Source: Malania oleifera
Taxonomy: Eukaryota; Streptophyta; Magnoliopsida; Santalales; Ximeniaceae
DNA: 64,000 nucleotides
Direction: 5' to 3'
NCBI RefSeq assembly: GCF_029873635.1
Contig: NC_080420.1
Span: forward strand, 58,544,346-58,608,345
The notes under the pieces are model-generated. The model did not search any database and was not told where the DNA came from. It worked only from the letters and a program-made list of their open reading frames with translations. The position numbers were made by a program, and so were the translations under genes. Positions 12,182 through 22,428 of this stretch are shown piece after piece (positions within the stretch are counted from its first letter, which is position 1; the number at the start of each line of letters is the position of its first letter).

Positions 12182-12893
12182 CTAGCTTAATACTAGGTTT
12201 GTGTCAACACATCTCTCAAGGACTTTTGATAGGCTGTCCAAGCATGCATCAAATGAAGATTCGAACACTGAAAAAAAAAAATCATCCATGAAGACCTCAA
12301 GGAATTTTTCAACCATGCCAGAAAAGATAGCTAGCATACACCTTTGAAAGGTCACGGGTGCATTGCATAGCTTGAAAGGCATCCTATTATAGGCAAAGGA
12401 CTCAAATGGGCAAGTGAAGGTAGTCTTCTCCTGATCATCTCAGTGGACTGCAACATGATTATACTTAGAATACCAATTCAAAAAACAATAAAAATTCTGA
12501 CCTGCTAGCCTCTCTAGGATTTGATCAATGAATGGTAATGTGAAGTGATCCTTACGGGTGAGGTTATTAAGTTTTTGGTAATCAATGCACACTCGCCACC
12601 CACTAGTAACGCAAGTGGGATACCTTCAATCATATCATTTTCAAAAATTTTGATTCCTAATTTCTTTGGAACCACTTGCGTGGAGCTCAAAAACTCACTA
12701 TCAGAATAAGAAACATTATCTCAACATCTAGGAGTTTAACCACTTCCTTCAAAACCACCTCCTTTATATTAAGGTTTAACCTCCACTGCATCTTACGAAT
12801 AGGTTTCGCATTCGGCTTAAGCTGAATCAGATGCATACAAATGGATGGATCTATGCCCCTAAGGTCTTCCACCGACCATATTATGGCTCTCAT
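12182..12893 (-). pseudogene. pol: Athila reverse transcriptase remnant (element A pol)
   Basis: The start is recognisable at 12893-12687 (GIDPSICMHLI and the following lysine-rich stretch), and the central palm at 12382-12182 reads MPFKLCNAPVTFQRCM and FLEVFMDDFFFSVFESSFD. The catalytic Asp pair (FMDD) is still present. The segment between carries many stops. The motif order and wording are those of Athila rather than chromoviruses. Confidence 0.9.
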
Positions 12894-13559
12894 ATATATT
12901 TTTTAGGACATGAATGAGCCGAGACTCTTGTGAACTATTCAAGCTAGATGAGATGATAACTGGCAATGTCTCATGAGGGCTTAAAAAGGCGCACTTAAGA
13001 GAAGCTAGCAGGGGTTTCAGCTAAAGTCATGATGGGACCTCAATGGAAGGATAAGCTGGAATGCTAGAAAGAGTATGGAGATTTTAGAACTTAGCTTCCT
13101 AGGGTCTTTTCTTTAGGTCAGAGGCCAATTCACAAACAGCAGAAATATGCGCATGCGGGTTCTCTAGACCTAAGATAGAAGGTAGATAAAATTGAAGCCT
13201 AGCCTCAAGGGAATATCATAAAAAAGTCGTAGGGGCAACCTCCTCAACATCCTTGTCAATCATATCCACATCCTCACATTGGACATCATAGGATGGGTGT
13301 TGGGAGGTGCAAAACTAATTCAGCTGAAGTTGTATGTTGTCGAAGGATATATCCATAACATCGATCCTACACTGGATGCATACATTAGGTATGACTAAGA
13401 ATGGTCGACCCACGAGGACAAGGATCTATTTCTTGGCCAGGTCAGTAGGTTCCATATCAATGACAACAAAGTCAACTGGGTAATACAATGTATAAACCTT
13501 TACTAAGACATGCTCGATAACACCCAGGGGCCTTTTTTACAAAACGATCAGCAAAAATC

Positions 13560-14060
13560 AAGGTGACCTGGGTGGGCTTCAGTTCTCCTAAACGAAATAT
13601 TTATAGACTGAGTAGGGAAGTAGGTTTATACTCGCTTCCAAATCTAAAAGGTCCCTATCGATAGTGTAATCACCAAATATAGATGAGATGGTAGTAGCAC
13701 CGAGATCCTTAATTTTGGGAAGAATGTGACGTAGAAGAATTGAGCTCACGTTCTTGGTCAACTTGATTCTTTTATTCATGTGCACCGTAGATCTTTGCAT
13801 TTGAGTGCACAAGTCCTTGAGGAACTTAGCTTATGCAGGCACTTGCTTGATGGCTTCTACGAGAGGAATATTGACCTTAACCTGTTTAAATGTGTCCATT
13901 ATGAACTCAACATGTTATTCCTTCTTAGAGTTTGAGGGGGCATGAAGAACTGCAAGAAAAGGCACTGTAGGGACATAATGTGGCAATGCTCCAAATTTAG
14001 AAGAGGTGGGTGTCTCAATATCAGTTACAAGATCGGAGGAAGGAGGGTTATATGATTCAA
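13560..14060 (-). pseudogene. pol: Athila aspartic protease region (element A)
   Basis: The protease cuts Gag-Pol. Minus-strand 13812-13588 reads IFGDYTIDRDLLDLEASINL, matching the retropepsin-like motif of Athila; the catalytic Asp is kept but the usual Gly two residues on is Glu. Upstream, FMDTFKQVKVNIPLVEAIKQ (about 13910-13850) is the conserved gag-protease linker of these elements. The stretch from 13560 down to RT is pol linker full of stops. Confidence 0.82.
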
Positions 14061-15785
14061 AATTAGGCTTTACCCTAATCTTCTCCTTACCCTAACGTTG
14101 GTCTAACTTCTCACCGACCCTTTTATCTATCTCCCTTTCATTCCTAATGGTGGTCACAACCAGAGTTAGTTCATGATGTGTCATATGACTAGCAATCGGC
14201 TCACACTCCACCCCGTACTGGCCTTTAGGGTTAACAATAGGCTTCTTTAGTGACTTACCCTTTTCTCTCCTACTCAGGGATATTGCTAGTTGGCCCATGG
14301 TGGCTTCTAGCTTGGAGATAGTATGAGAGTGGGAGTTGAGTAATTGCCGATCAACTTGACGATTAGCCTCAATACCCATAAGGGCTTTTAATACCATCTT
14401 TTGAAAAGATCTATCATATTGGAGCTGAGGAGGATATAGTTGTTAATAAGGTGATTGTCGAGGAGCAGATACGGAAGAATTTTGAGGATTTAAATTCTAT
14501 ATGGTCGAGGAGGTGGAGCATTGGGTGATTGTTGAGGTATTTGAGCTAGAAAACCCAGATCTTGTGGTCTCCAGGAGAAGTTAGGAAGTTTACTCCCTTT
14601 AGCATTGTATTTGTTAGAATAGGGATAATTGGTCAGCATGTCGTACTAATTATGTGTGTCCTTAACTTCCTCCTACACAAACTCAGGTGTGAGAGGTGCA
14701 TGGGGGCAATTCTAATAAGTGTGAGAGGGATCAAAGTAAATGGCACACCCCTCTGCACATGTCACAAACTGAGGTTGTTTTCCTAAGGATAAAAATTGAT
14801 CTAGTTTCTTCACAATGGTGTGCAGTGTGGGTGCAAGGTCATAACCAACAGCTAACTTACAAACTCCCTTAGGATGGCATAAGGAAGGTTGGGATGGTCT
14901 ACGAGCACCAACACTATGCTACTGAGAATTCTTGGCGAGGGTCTCAAATAGAGTCAAAGCCTTATTCTCGTGCTTTGCGAGGAAAGTAACTCCACAAGAT
15001 GCATCTACCATGATTTTATCACGCTTAACTAACCCCTCAATAGAAGGTTTAAGCTAATTGCCATCTAGGGACTTGGTGATGTGGGCATTTACTTATAGGT
15101 CCCTAAAGCGCTACCATGTTTCAAAAATTTGCTAACCATCAATTTGGGAGAAACTGGTGATTTCCTTCCTTAGTTGGTTAGTTTTCCTAAAAGGGAAGTA
15201 GTTTTTTAGAAACTTATGTTGCATTATGGCCTAGGTAGTCACCGAGTTCGGCTCTAAGGAATTTAGCCAATATTTGGCTTTTTACTTCAGAGAGAACAAA
15301 AATAGCCTCAGACAGAGGGCATCATCACAAAAATTAGGTATATAGATGGTGGAACAAATTTCAAGAAACTCACCTAGATGCTTGTATGGATTTTCTATCA
15401 AAATCCTAAAGAAGTTGGGAAGCATCGAGATGGTAGTGGTATTAATTTCTAATTGCATCGCCTTGACATCCGAGAACTGGATGCAAGACAGTGACATGTA
15501 TGTATTGGGTGTGAAATAGTCTATCAGGGGCCGAAAGGGTTGCTCCTCCGTCGCAAGTCAATAGGGAGTAACAGATTCGAGGTTTTGGTAAGTGGGAATC
15601 GATCGGGGTTCGACCATGATTTTAGGTTCAGAGGACTCAGCTAACTCTAGAATAGAAGTAGACTTCCTAAGTGACCTACAGGATCTCTCAATCTCAGGGT
15701 CTATAAGCACTAACTCGAGATCCAAAGATTGCAAACCCAACATATACAAATTCATCACACAATCAAGACTTCGAGTATCAAACAC
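14061..15785 (-). pseudogene. gag: Athila gag remnant (element A)
   Basis: The likely start is the ATG at 15785 on the minus strand; soon after come IDPEIERSCRSLRKS and then, at 15497-15282, HLGEFLEICSTIYIPNF and CLRLFLFSLK, the gag core. The C-terminal part at 14397-14092 (LEATMGQLAISLSRREKGK) is the segment that precedes the protease. It matches the gag of remnant B block by block. Several stops and shifts break it. Confidence 0.85.
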
Positions 15786-15868
15786 AATAAAAGAGAAACA
15801 AAAGAAAATAAAGAAAAAGAAAAATACATAGTAACTACCCTAGGAATTGGCTTACTAACGTAATCGAG

Positions 15869-15886
15869 TCCCTGACAATGACACCA
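15869..15886 (-). other. Decayed tRNA-Asp primer-binding site (element A)
   Basis: The minus strand reads TGGTGTCATTGTCAGGGA, aligned with TGGCGCCGTTGTCGGGGA of remnant B. All four differences are C-to-T or G-to-A, and all three CpG sites are gone. The position, 5 bases from the LTR edge, confirms the identification. Confidence 0.82.
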
Positions 15887-15891
15887 AAGTT

Positions 15892-17378
15892 TGGTAGACT
15901 TGCCAAGGCTTGGATCCTTAACTACCAAAGATAATATTTATAACCTAACTAATCCCAAGTTCAATAGAATAGGGATGGAGTCGAGTGTCAATCTCAAGGA
16001 CTCTAGTGTAGTCCTGCACCAATTTTAATATAGTTTACCATGAAAAAACAAGAATGGAAAGATGGATTTGATGGTGTTTCTATCAACAACAAAATCAAGT
16101 AAATTGTATTGAGACTACATCTAGGAAGCAAGTCTCTGGTTATGAATCTAGCTTAGGCTATCATTTAAGATAACTATGTCCAGTCAGCTATTTGTATTAG
16201 GTTAGACGGTCAAGTGAACCGCTCGAGTGGCATAGGGTAACGAAGGTGCACCAATCATCCAGAGCACGATCGGGAAACAGGGTATGCCCTATCCAAGGAA
16301 CACGGAACCCTCTATAAAAACCGTACCCTACTACATATAAGTGACTGAATCCCTAGCTATGCTCTCATATCCCCTAGGGTTTCATCATAACCAGAGAACT
16401 AAATGTGCAAGAAATTAAAGACATAGTATTGAAAGTGCAGAATTTAAATCAAAGCAATGTAAATGGCAAGTAATTGAAAATGACATCAATTGAAGCTCGA
16501 AGGCCTATCACTAGCTATTCGGGAATACAATTGGGAGCCAACTGCTCTATGTGGTAGCAATTGGAACTTAAAAGTTGTCTCAAGCATTTGAAGAATCTGA
16601 ATGCAAACCAACATGAACTTGAAGGAAAGCAGTAAATCTATTATATGACACCGATTAGAACTCGAAAGCTTATCACTAGCTTCTTAAGACTCCAATTGGG
16701 AACCAGACATGAAAGTAAATAAAGCATGAAAACCTAATCTAAATGGCACCCAACGACATTAAAGTTATGTTACTAACCAAAAAGGGGTCAAAAAGGAACC
16801 CTAATCACCTATTCGAAGTTTGATTTTATACCCAAAAGGGTTTACAAGTGATTGAATTCAAATTAGGAAAGTTTTGCCAAAAATCTCACATAATAGTTTC
16901 TATATTAAAGTGCAGTCGACCTGGTCGTGCCCTGTTCTTCCCATGGTCATGCCCTAGTCAAGATACTTTAGAAATTCTAGGGTTCACCTCATGGCTTCCT
17001 TGACCTGGTCGTACTTTTAGGATCTCTTGGTCGCATCCTTGGTCGAAGCTCTCAGTATCTATGCTTTAGTCAGCACTTTGGAGTCTTCATTTTGTGACCT
17101 GGTTGCCCCTTGTGATGGCATCGTTGCACCACATGGTCAAACATGGTTGTGTTTATTTGGTGGAAAAAGGCCTTGGAGACTTGCTTGAGCCTTGTGCTTC
17201 CCAATTACTTCCTTGGCTTCTTGCATTGCTTAACTTCTTAGTTTAAGCTCCAATTTCCTGAAACATGAAACAAACCACGTGAAACTCTGAACTAGGATAA
17301 AAAGGAATAATTACAATGTAAAGGAGGACAAAACATAGGTAAATAGGGGCCTAAAATAGTACATTTTAGGAACACATC
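15892..17378 (-). repeat. 5' LTR of Athila element A, about 1.49 kb
   Basis: Begins TGGTAGACTTGCC and ends near AACACATC on the plus strand, where the last base of CA seems mutated. It pairs with the LTR at 6620-7988. At 16915-17145 it has a cluster of GACCTGGTCG-type words, including the palindrome CGACCTGGTCG at 16917-16927. Divergence from its partner is large by eye, so the insertion is old. Confidence 0.87.
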
Positions 17379-18796
17379 GAACTTTGACGATGGAGTGGGT
17401 AGATCTACCGAGGATGAGTTCTGATTGCACCGTGGCCCCCCTTATTTTTTCATTTCTTGTATTTGTTTTGTGCTATATTGTACTATTTTTTTTTTTTGTA
17501 TCTCCTACTTGTTTATTCACCATTACTATTATTTTGGTTATACTATAGCTTTCCATGTATCTCATAGTAGAATGTACTGCTCAAAGGATAAGCAAATAAA
17601 TGGTGACTTTATTTTGTTCTTTGTGCCTTGTGTACCAATATTTATTTACTATGTTCTCATTTTATGTTGGGTGCATTCATGTGCAGGTCCACTTTTTTTT
17701 CTTTCATCACCGTGCAGTGCTTCCCTCCCTTGCCTTCCAGGTGTTTTCATTCTTTACTTTAGTGGGGACACTGAAGTCTTAAGTTAGGGGTTGTCGGGTT
17801 AGGAAGGTATTACACGTTGCATATAGGACACATATATGACATATTTTTGAAATTCTAGTGAACACTACATGTGCTAATTCATGTTAACACAACATATGCC
17901 CTTTACATAGTTTTATATAGAATTTTTGTTACAACTTGATGATGTATCTATTAAATGGCTTTATGATGATCATTAACAATGAAGTGAGTTGTTCATGCAT
18001 ACTTTCATAAGGTCTAGTCATTATTCCTTTTTGAAAATTCGATGAGAGTTAAATGTGAGTTCATTAGTTTTAATGTCGTCATATAAGTTTTGCTATTTAC
18101 ATGGTATATTACAAGGCTTAGTCACACTTGCACATGATTTGTTTCACTTAGATTTTCTTGTGAGCACTGAGAGAACAAATGTGGCAACTATGACACCTTT
18201 GTGAGGAATTTTTTCATCCTTTCATCTTTTTTTTTTTTTTATAGAGTTATTTAGATGAACTTTGATTTCACAAAACTCAAACATTCTTCTTAGGATACTC
18301 TTTTCATGCTAGTCTCTGTATTTGCATTTGTTAGCCTAGAGGTGATGTCGAGTGGGGAGATAAACTAGGTATTGTAGCCTACTCAATATGTGAATATTAA
18401 GCCAAGCCAAGAGATGAAAATAATTCATGAACTCTTTCCAAGTTTACTTTCCTATCGGTAGCACGAAGACAATATAAAATGTATTATTTGTTCGTACTGG
18501 CCATGAAGAAAAAGAAAGGAAAAGAAAATAAAACTTTTAAATAGAAAAGAAAGAAAAGGAGAATATGATGAAAAAATATAGATGCCTGCTCCAAAAAAAA
18601 ATAAAGAATAGAAAGTTGATGAAAAGAGAATGGTCAAGCTAGGAACACAACACTTTGGCAAGTATCAAGTCTTTTCAGGTGTGTTGATGCTTATGGATGG
18701 ATCTACGCATGGTTTGTGAATTATCGATCTAGGGTGACCTTGATAGGATGTGGCGAGTAGGTGAGAAGGCGCTAGGGTGAAGGACTCGACATCAGT
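17379..18796 (+). other. Athila 3' non-coding region, plus orientation, orphan
   Basis: Block for block the reverse complement of 8400-9900 of element A: first a T-rich segment with a hydrophobic frame ending GDTEVLS at 17787, then the shared blocks around 18110-18190 (GAGCACTGAGAGAACAAATG) and 18720-18790. There is no pol upstream and no LTR downstream. Its left edge abuts the 5' LTR of element A, so A may have inserted into it. The right edge is cut by a Sirevirus fragment. Confidence 0.75.
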
Positions 18797-20259
18797 TTAA
18801 GAGAAATAAAGTCTAGACATTAGTTCCTAGACTTAAGGATCATACAGTTATTGGATCAAAATGTGTCTTTAAGAACAAGAAGGACGAAAATGGAATAGTT
18901 ATTAGAATAAAGGCAAGACTAGTAGCTCAAGGATATAATCAAGTGGAAGGAATAGATTTTGAGGAAACCTTCACACCTGTAGCTAGAATGGAAGCCATTC
19001 GAATGCTGTTAACTTATGCTACTTTTAAGTATTTCAAACTATTTGGAATGGATATCAAAAGCGCATTTTTAAATGTCTATATAAGTGAAGAAGTATATGT
19101 AGAACAACCCCCAGGGTTCGAAAATCATAAGTATCCAAATCACGTTTATAGACTAACTAAAGCCTTGTATGGTTTAAAGCAAGATTCTAGAGCTTAGTAT
19201 GAAAGGCTAAGTAGTTTTCTACTGCATAATGGATTTATCAGAGGGAAGATAGACACAACACTTTTCATAAAATCTAAGAATGATAACATGCTCCTAGTAT
19301 AGGTATACATAGATGATATCATCTTTGGAGAAAAAAATGAAGAGTTGTGCAATGAGTTTGCAAGCTGTATGCAAAACAAATTTGAAATGAGCATAATGGG
19401 AGAACTTAATTTCTTCCTAGGACTTCATATCGAACAAGAAAAATATGGAATATTTATAAATCAATATAAATACATTAAAGACTTGCTCAAAAGGTCCAAT
19501 ATGGAAGATTGTAAAATTCTAGGAAAACCTATGAGTTCTTCCACAAAATTTGATAAAGATGAGCAAGGTACACTAGTGGATGTTAAGTTATACTGTGGAA
19601 TGATTGGTAGCTTACTATATCTAACTGCTAGCAGGCCTGATATTATGTGTAGCATATGCTTTTACACAAGATTTCAGGTTGCACCTAAAGAATCACATTC
19701 ATTTGCTGTTAAAAGGATACATAGACACCTTATTGGAACTATTGAACTTGGATTATGGTATCCTAAATACACCTTCTTTGAGATTGTTAGTTATTCGGAT
19801 GCTAACTTTGCCGATAGTAAAGTAGATAGAAAAAGTACAAGTAGCACATGTGATTTCTTAGAACAATCCTTAGTTTCTTAGTTTTCAAAGAAGCAAAACT
19901 CAGTTGCTCTTTCCACAACCGCAGTAGAATATATTGCGCTTGAAAACTGTTGTGCTCAAACACTTTATATGAAACAACAACTTATGGATTTTGGATTGCA
20001 CAGTGAAACAGTTCCTATAAAATGTGACAATATAAGAGCAATAAACATCTCAAAGAACCCTATATCACATTCATGAACTAGGCACATAGACATTAGACAT
20101 CATTTTCTTCGTGACCATGTGCAAAAAGGAGATGTGACACTTGAATTTGTGTGCACAGATGAACACTTGGCTAACATATTCACTAAACCACTTACAGAGG
20201 ATAGATTTATCCAAATTAGATGTGAATTAGGTCTAATGCATAGTCGAGAAGTTTCCTAG
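18797..20259 (+). pseudogene. pol: Copia reverse transcriptase-RNase H remnant (C1)
   Basis: The RT core is readable from about 18850 (GYNQVEGIDFEETFTPVARM at 18931, then MDIKSAFLNVYI, GFENHKYPNHVYRLTKALYG), with the catalytic VYIDDIIFG near 19303-19329, so the Asp pair is kept. RNase H motifs follow: SYSDANFADSKVDRKST and later [11 protein letters not shown]. Four in-frame stops are seen (about 19197, 19302, 19879 and 20075), but the frame is otherwise nearly continuous to the natural stop at 20257-20259. It resembles D, E and F closely enough to be the same lineage. Confidence 0.93.
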
Positions 20260-20996
20260 CAATATATTAGAATACATAACTGAGGGTGAGCAACGTAAAT
20301 TAAAATTAAGTAATGGCTATTGCAATGTTGTGTATGTTAAATATTTTTTATATTGATACATGTTGATGAGCACATGAATGTTTGAACTTTAATGAACTAA
20401 ATTGCTTATCTATATCTATGTCAATTGAAATGTTATGTATGTTCTCATTTGGTATGTCAATTGAAATTTGATTCAATAAAAACAACTATACCTTTTGAAA
20501 GGGGGAGAGGTAAGTTGAGTAACACAAGGGGAGAAATATCTCATAGTTAAACTTTGAAACGTAGGGGGAGAAATTTATTCTTTTTACAAAGATGAGATAT
20601 ACTTACATTCGTACACTTTTTTATATTTTTTTTGTTGATGTCAAAAGGGGGGAAAATATGTACTAAAGAAAAAATAGTTTTCTTTTGGAATCAAAAGAAG
20701 GAGAGATATAATGGGTCACAACTATGTACTAAAGAAAAAAGAAGGAGAGATATAACGGCGGAGAGCTATATACTAGAGATTTTTTTTTAGATCTAAAGGG
20801 GGAGAGATATTTCAAATTTGCATATTTACAATCTGTATGGACTATATTGTGTAAATTGCATATTTTACATTGTGTATGGATTATACTATGTATGAATTGT
20901 ATTGCTAAATCTAAATCATGCATTATCTTAGGGGGAGTCTTGTCAAGTGTAACCCATTTTTGCTCGGGTATTTGTCATCATCAAAAAGGGAGAGAT
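20260..20996 (+). other. C1 3' non-coding region with repeated polypurine motifs
   Basis: At least eight purine words of the type AAAGGGGGAGAG occur at intervals of about 40-100 bases (for example near 20498, 20527, 20563, 20646, 20697, 20745, 20798, 20930), and the last, AAAAAGGGAGAGAT at 20983-20996, abuts the LTR. The last one should be the working plus-strand primer. Repeated PPT-like motifs before the 3' LTR are a known Sirevirus trait. No third ORF is seen. Confidence 0.85.
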
Positions 20997-21500
20997 TGTT
21001 GAATCTATGAGTCCAATCCTATTTTGATAATGACAAATCAGTTGGTATCTGATCTATGCATTGAGTTCTTGAACAAGATCATTACTTAACATGCATGGAC
21101 GGTAAGGAAGTCATGGAAGCTATGAGGATCTTAAAGCATATACAACCTGACAGCCTCAATGGAATTAGAAGAGCGAAAGGATGAAGAAGCTTCGAGTTTT
21201 TCAATTGTAATGGTTATTAGGTTTGTTTGTATTTTCATATCTCACATGATATACTTTGAAGCTCAAAATGGCATATAGATAGACCTTAGGATACATGCAT
21301 TATATGAAAATGTACATTTACTTATCCTAGGTTGAATCGGGTTAGATAATAGGCAACTCATCAACAAACCCTATGGCTCTTTCAACAAATGCATAAAGGC
21401 CACTCCGCGACGAAAGAGTGTATTTGGCTTGGTATATGAAATTTTTAGAGGATTTTTAAGATAATCTAGGTGTTAATCATGTCTTAATTTTGCAAATGTG
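20997..21500 (+). repeat. Partial Sirevirus-type LTR of C1 (start only)
   Basis: Begins TGTTGAATCTATGAGTCCAA right after the polypurine tract and matches the LTR at 63381 in the first 400 or so bases (TTTTGATAATGACAAATCA, and the CAACAAAC/GACGAAAG words near 21362-21415). From about 21500 the sequence instead matches a different LTR in inverted orientation, so its 3' part is lost. The right border is approximate, within about 50 bases. Confidence 0.75.
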
Positions 21501-22428
21501 CTTGTATCTATAGGCATAGGCAAAATTATGAATGTTGGGGACTCAATGGGTATTATTAGAATTTTTTAAAACCAATTTATAAATTTTAACCCTATTTAAG
21601 CATTTTAACCTTGGTCAAAAAATAAGCAACCCGAGAGTTTTCGGATGGTTGAACCTTAGTTCGGTCGCCCGAATAGACTCAGTTAAAAAAGTAGCTTTCG
21701 AACATTCGGGTGCCTGAGTCTTGATTCGGTTGGATGAATTGAGGCGATTCCATTCTATGTGCATTTCGGTCGCCCAGTCTATGATTTGATTAACCGAACT
21801 CATGTGTTCAGTTGCCCGAGGCACAATTTGAACGTAAACGTTCAATTGGCTGAGTTTGTGGAAAAAGTTAGTTCAGGGGTTCAGTTGCCCACAGACTGGA
21901 CGTTCATATTTGGTTCAGTCACTCGAAACCAAGTCAACCCGCTGCCTTCTTAGCCATTCGGGTGCCTGAAGTGTTTTGAACACAACAGGTTCGGTCGCCT
22001 GACCTCTCACATTTTTTCTTTTTAAGTCCATTTACACTTCAATTTGTTCCCCTGATATTATAAGTGATTTTGGGAACTTTCTTTCATGCAAGCGCTAGGA
22101 CCTAGGGTCTTTCTAAAGTCGTTTTTCTTGCTGAAAAAATCCAGTGTGGATCAACCCTAAGGTCTTTCAACTATGGTTTTGAGCGTATAACTCCTACATG
22201 CATGATGCACATCAATTATTATAGACCATTGCCTATATTACTATTATAGACCCAAGATAAACATAATATGAATTACAACACAAGATAAATCTTCTAGGTC
22301 TTCAGTCTTTAAGTCTTCTCATATCATCAAGTGATTTTGCTAGTATGAACCTGCACACAAACTTGATAAACATTAAATACCTGAGTATTTTTCATAATCA
22401 AAACATGGTATGACCTATAAGGTCAACA
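21501..22428 (-). repeat. Partial Sirevirus-type LTR, inverted (start only)
   Basis: On the minus strand it starts TGTTGACCTTATAGGTCATA at 22428 and runs to about 21501. It shares with the solo LTR at 28982-30985 the segment with CTAATAATAC and TTAAATTCT-like words plus the preceding array. It carries inverted-repeat words such as TTCGGTCGCCCGAA (21660-21673) and relatives up to 22010. The part with the TATA box onward is missing. Confidence 0.7.

Larger units (their letters stand above)
6620..17378 (-). mobile_element. Athila-type Ty3/gypsy element A, nearly full length, heavily decayed
   Basis: Order on the minus strand: 5' LTR (17378-15892), decayed tRNA-Asp primer site, gag, protease, RT, RNase H, integrase, a long non-coding 3' region, polypurine tract, 3' LTR (7988-6620, cut at its outer end). 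About 10.8 kb, a usual size for Athila. The order RT before integrase assigns it to Ty3/gypsy. Dozens of stops and frameshifts make every ORF dead. A target-site duplication cannot be tested because the outer end of the 3' LTR is lost. Confidence 0.87.
18797..21500 (+). mobile_element. Sirevirus-like Ty1/copia fragment C1: RT, RNase H, 3' region, start of the 3' LTR
   Basis: Starts abruptly in the linker before RT (GAAATAAAGTCTAGACATTAG) and runs through RT, RNase H, a purine-motif-rich 3' region and a TG-start LTR that breaks off after about 0.5 kb. Gag, protease and integrase are absent. Unlike D, E and F it has no third ORF between RNase H and the LTR. Confidence 0.85.
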
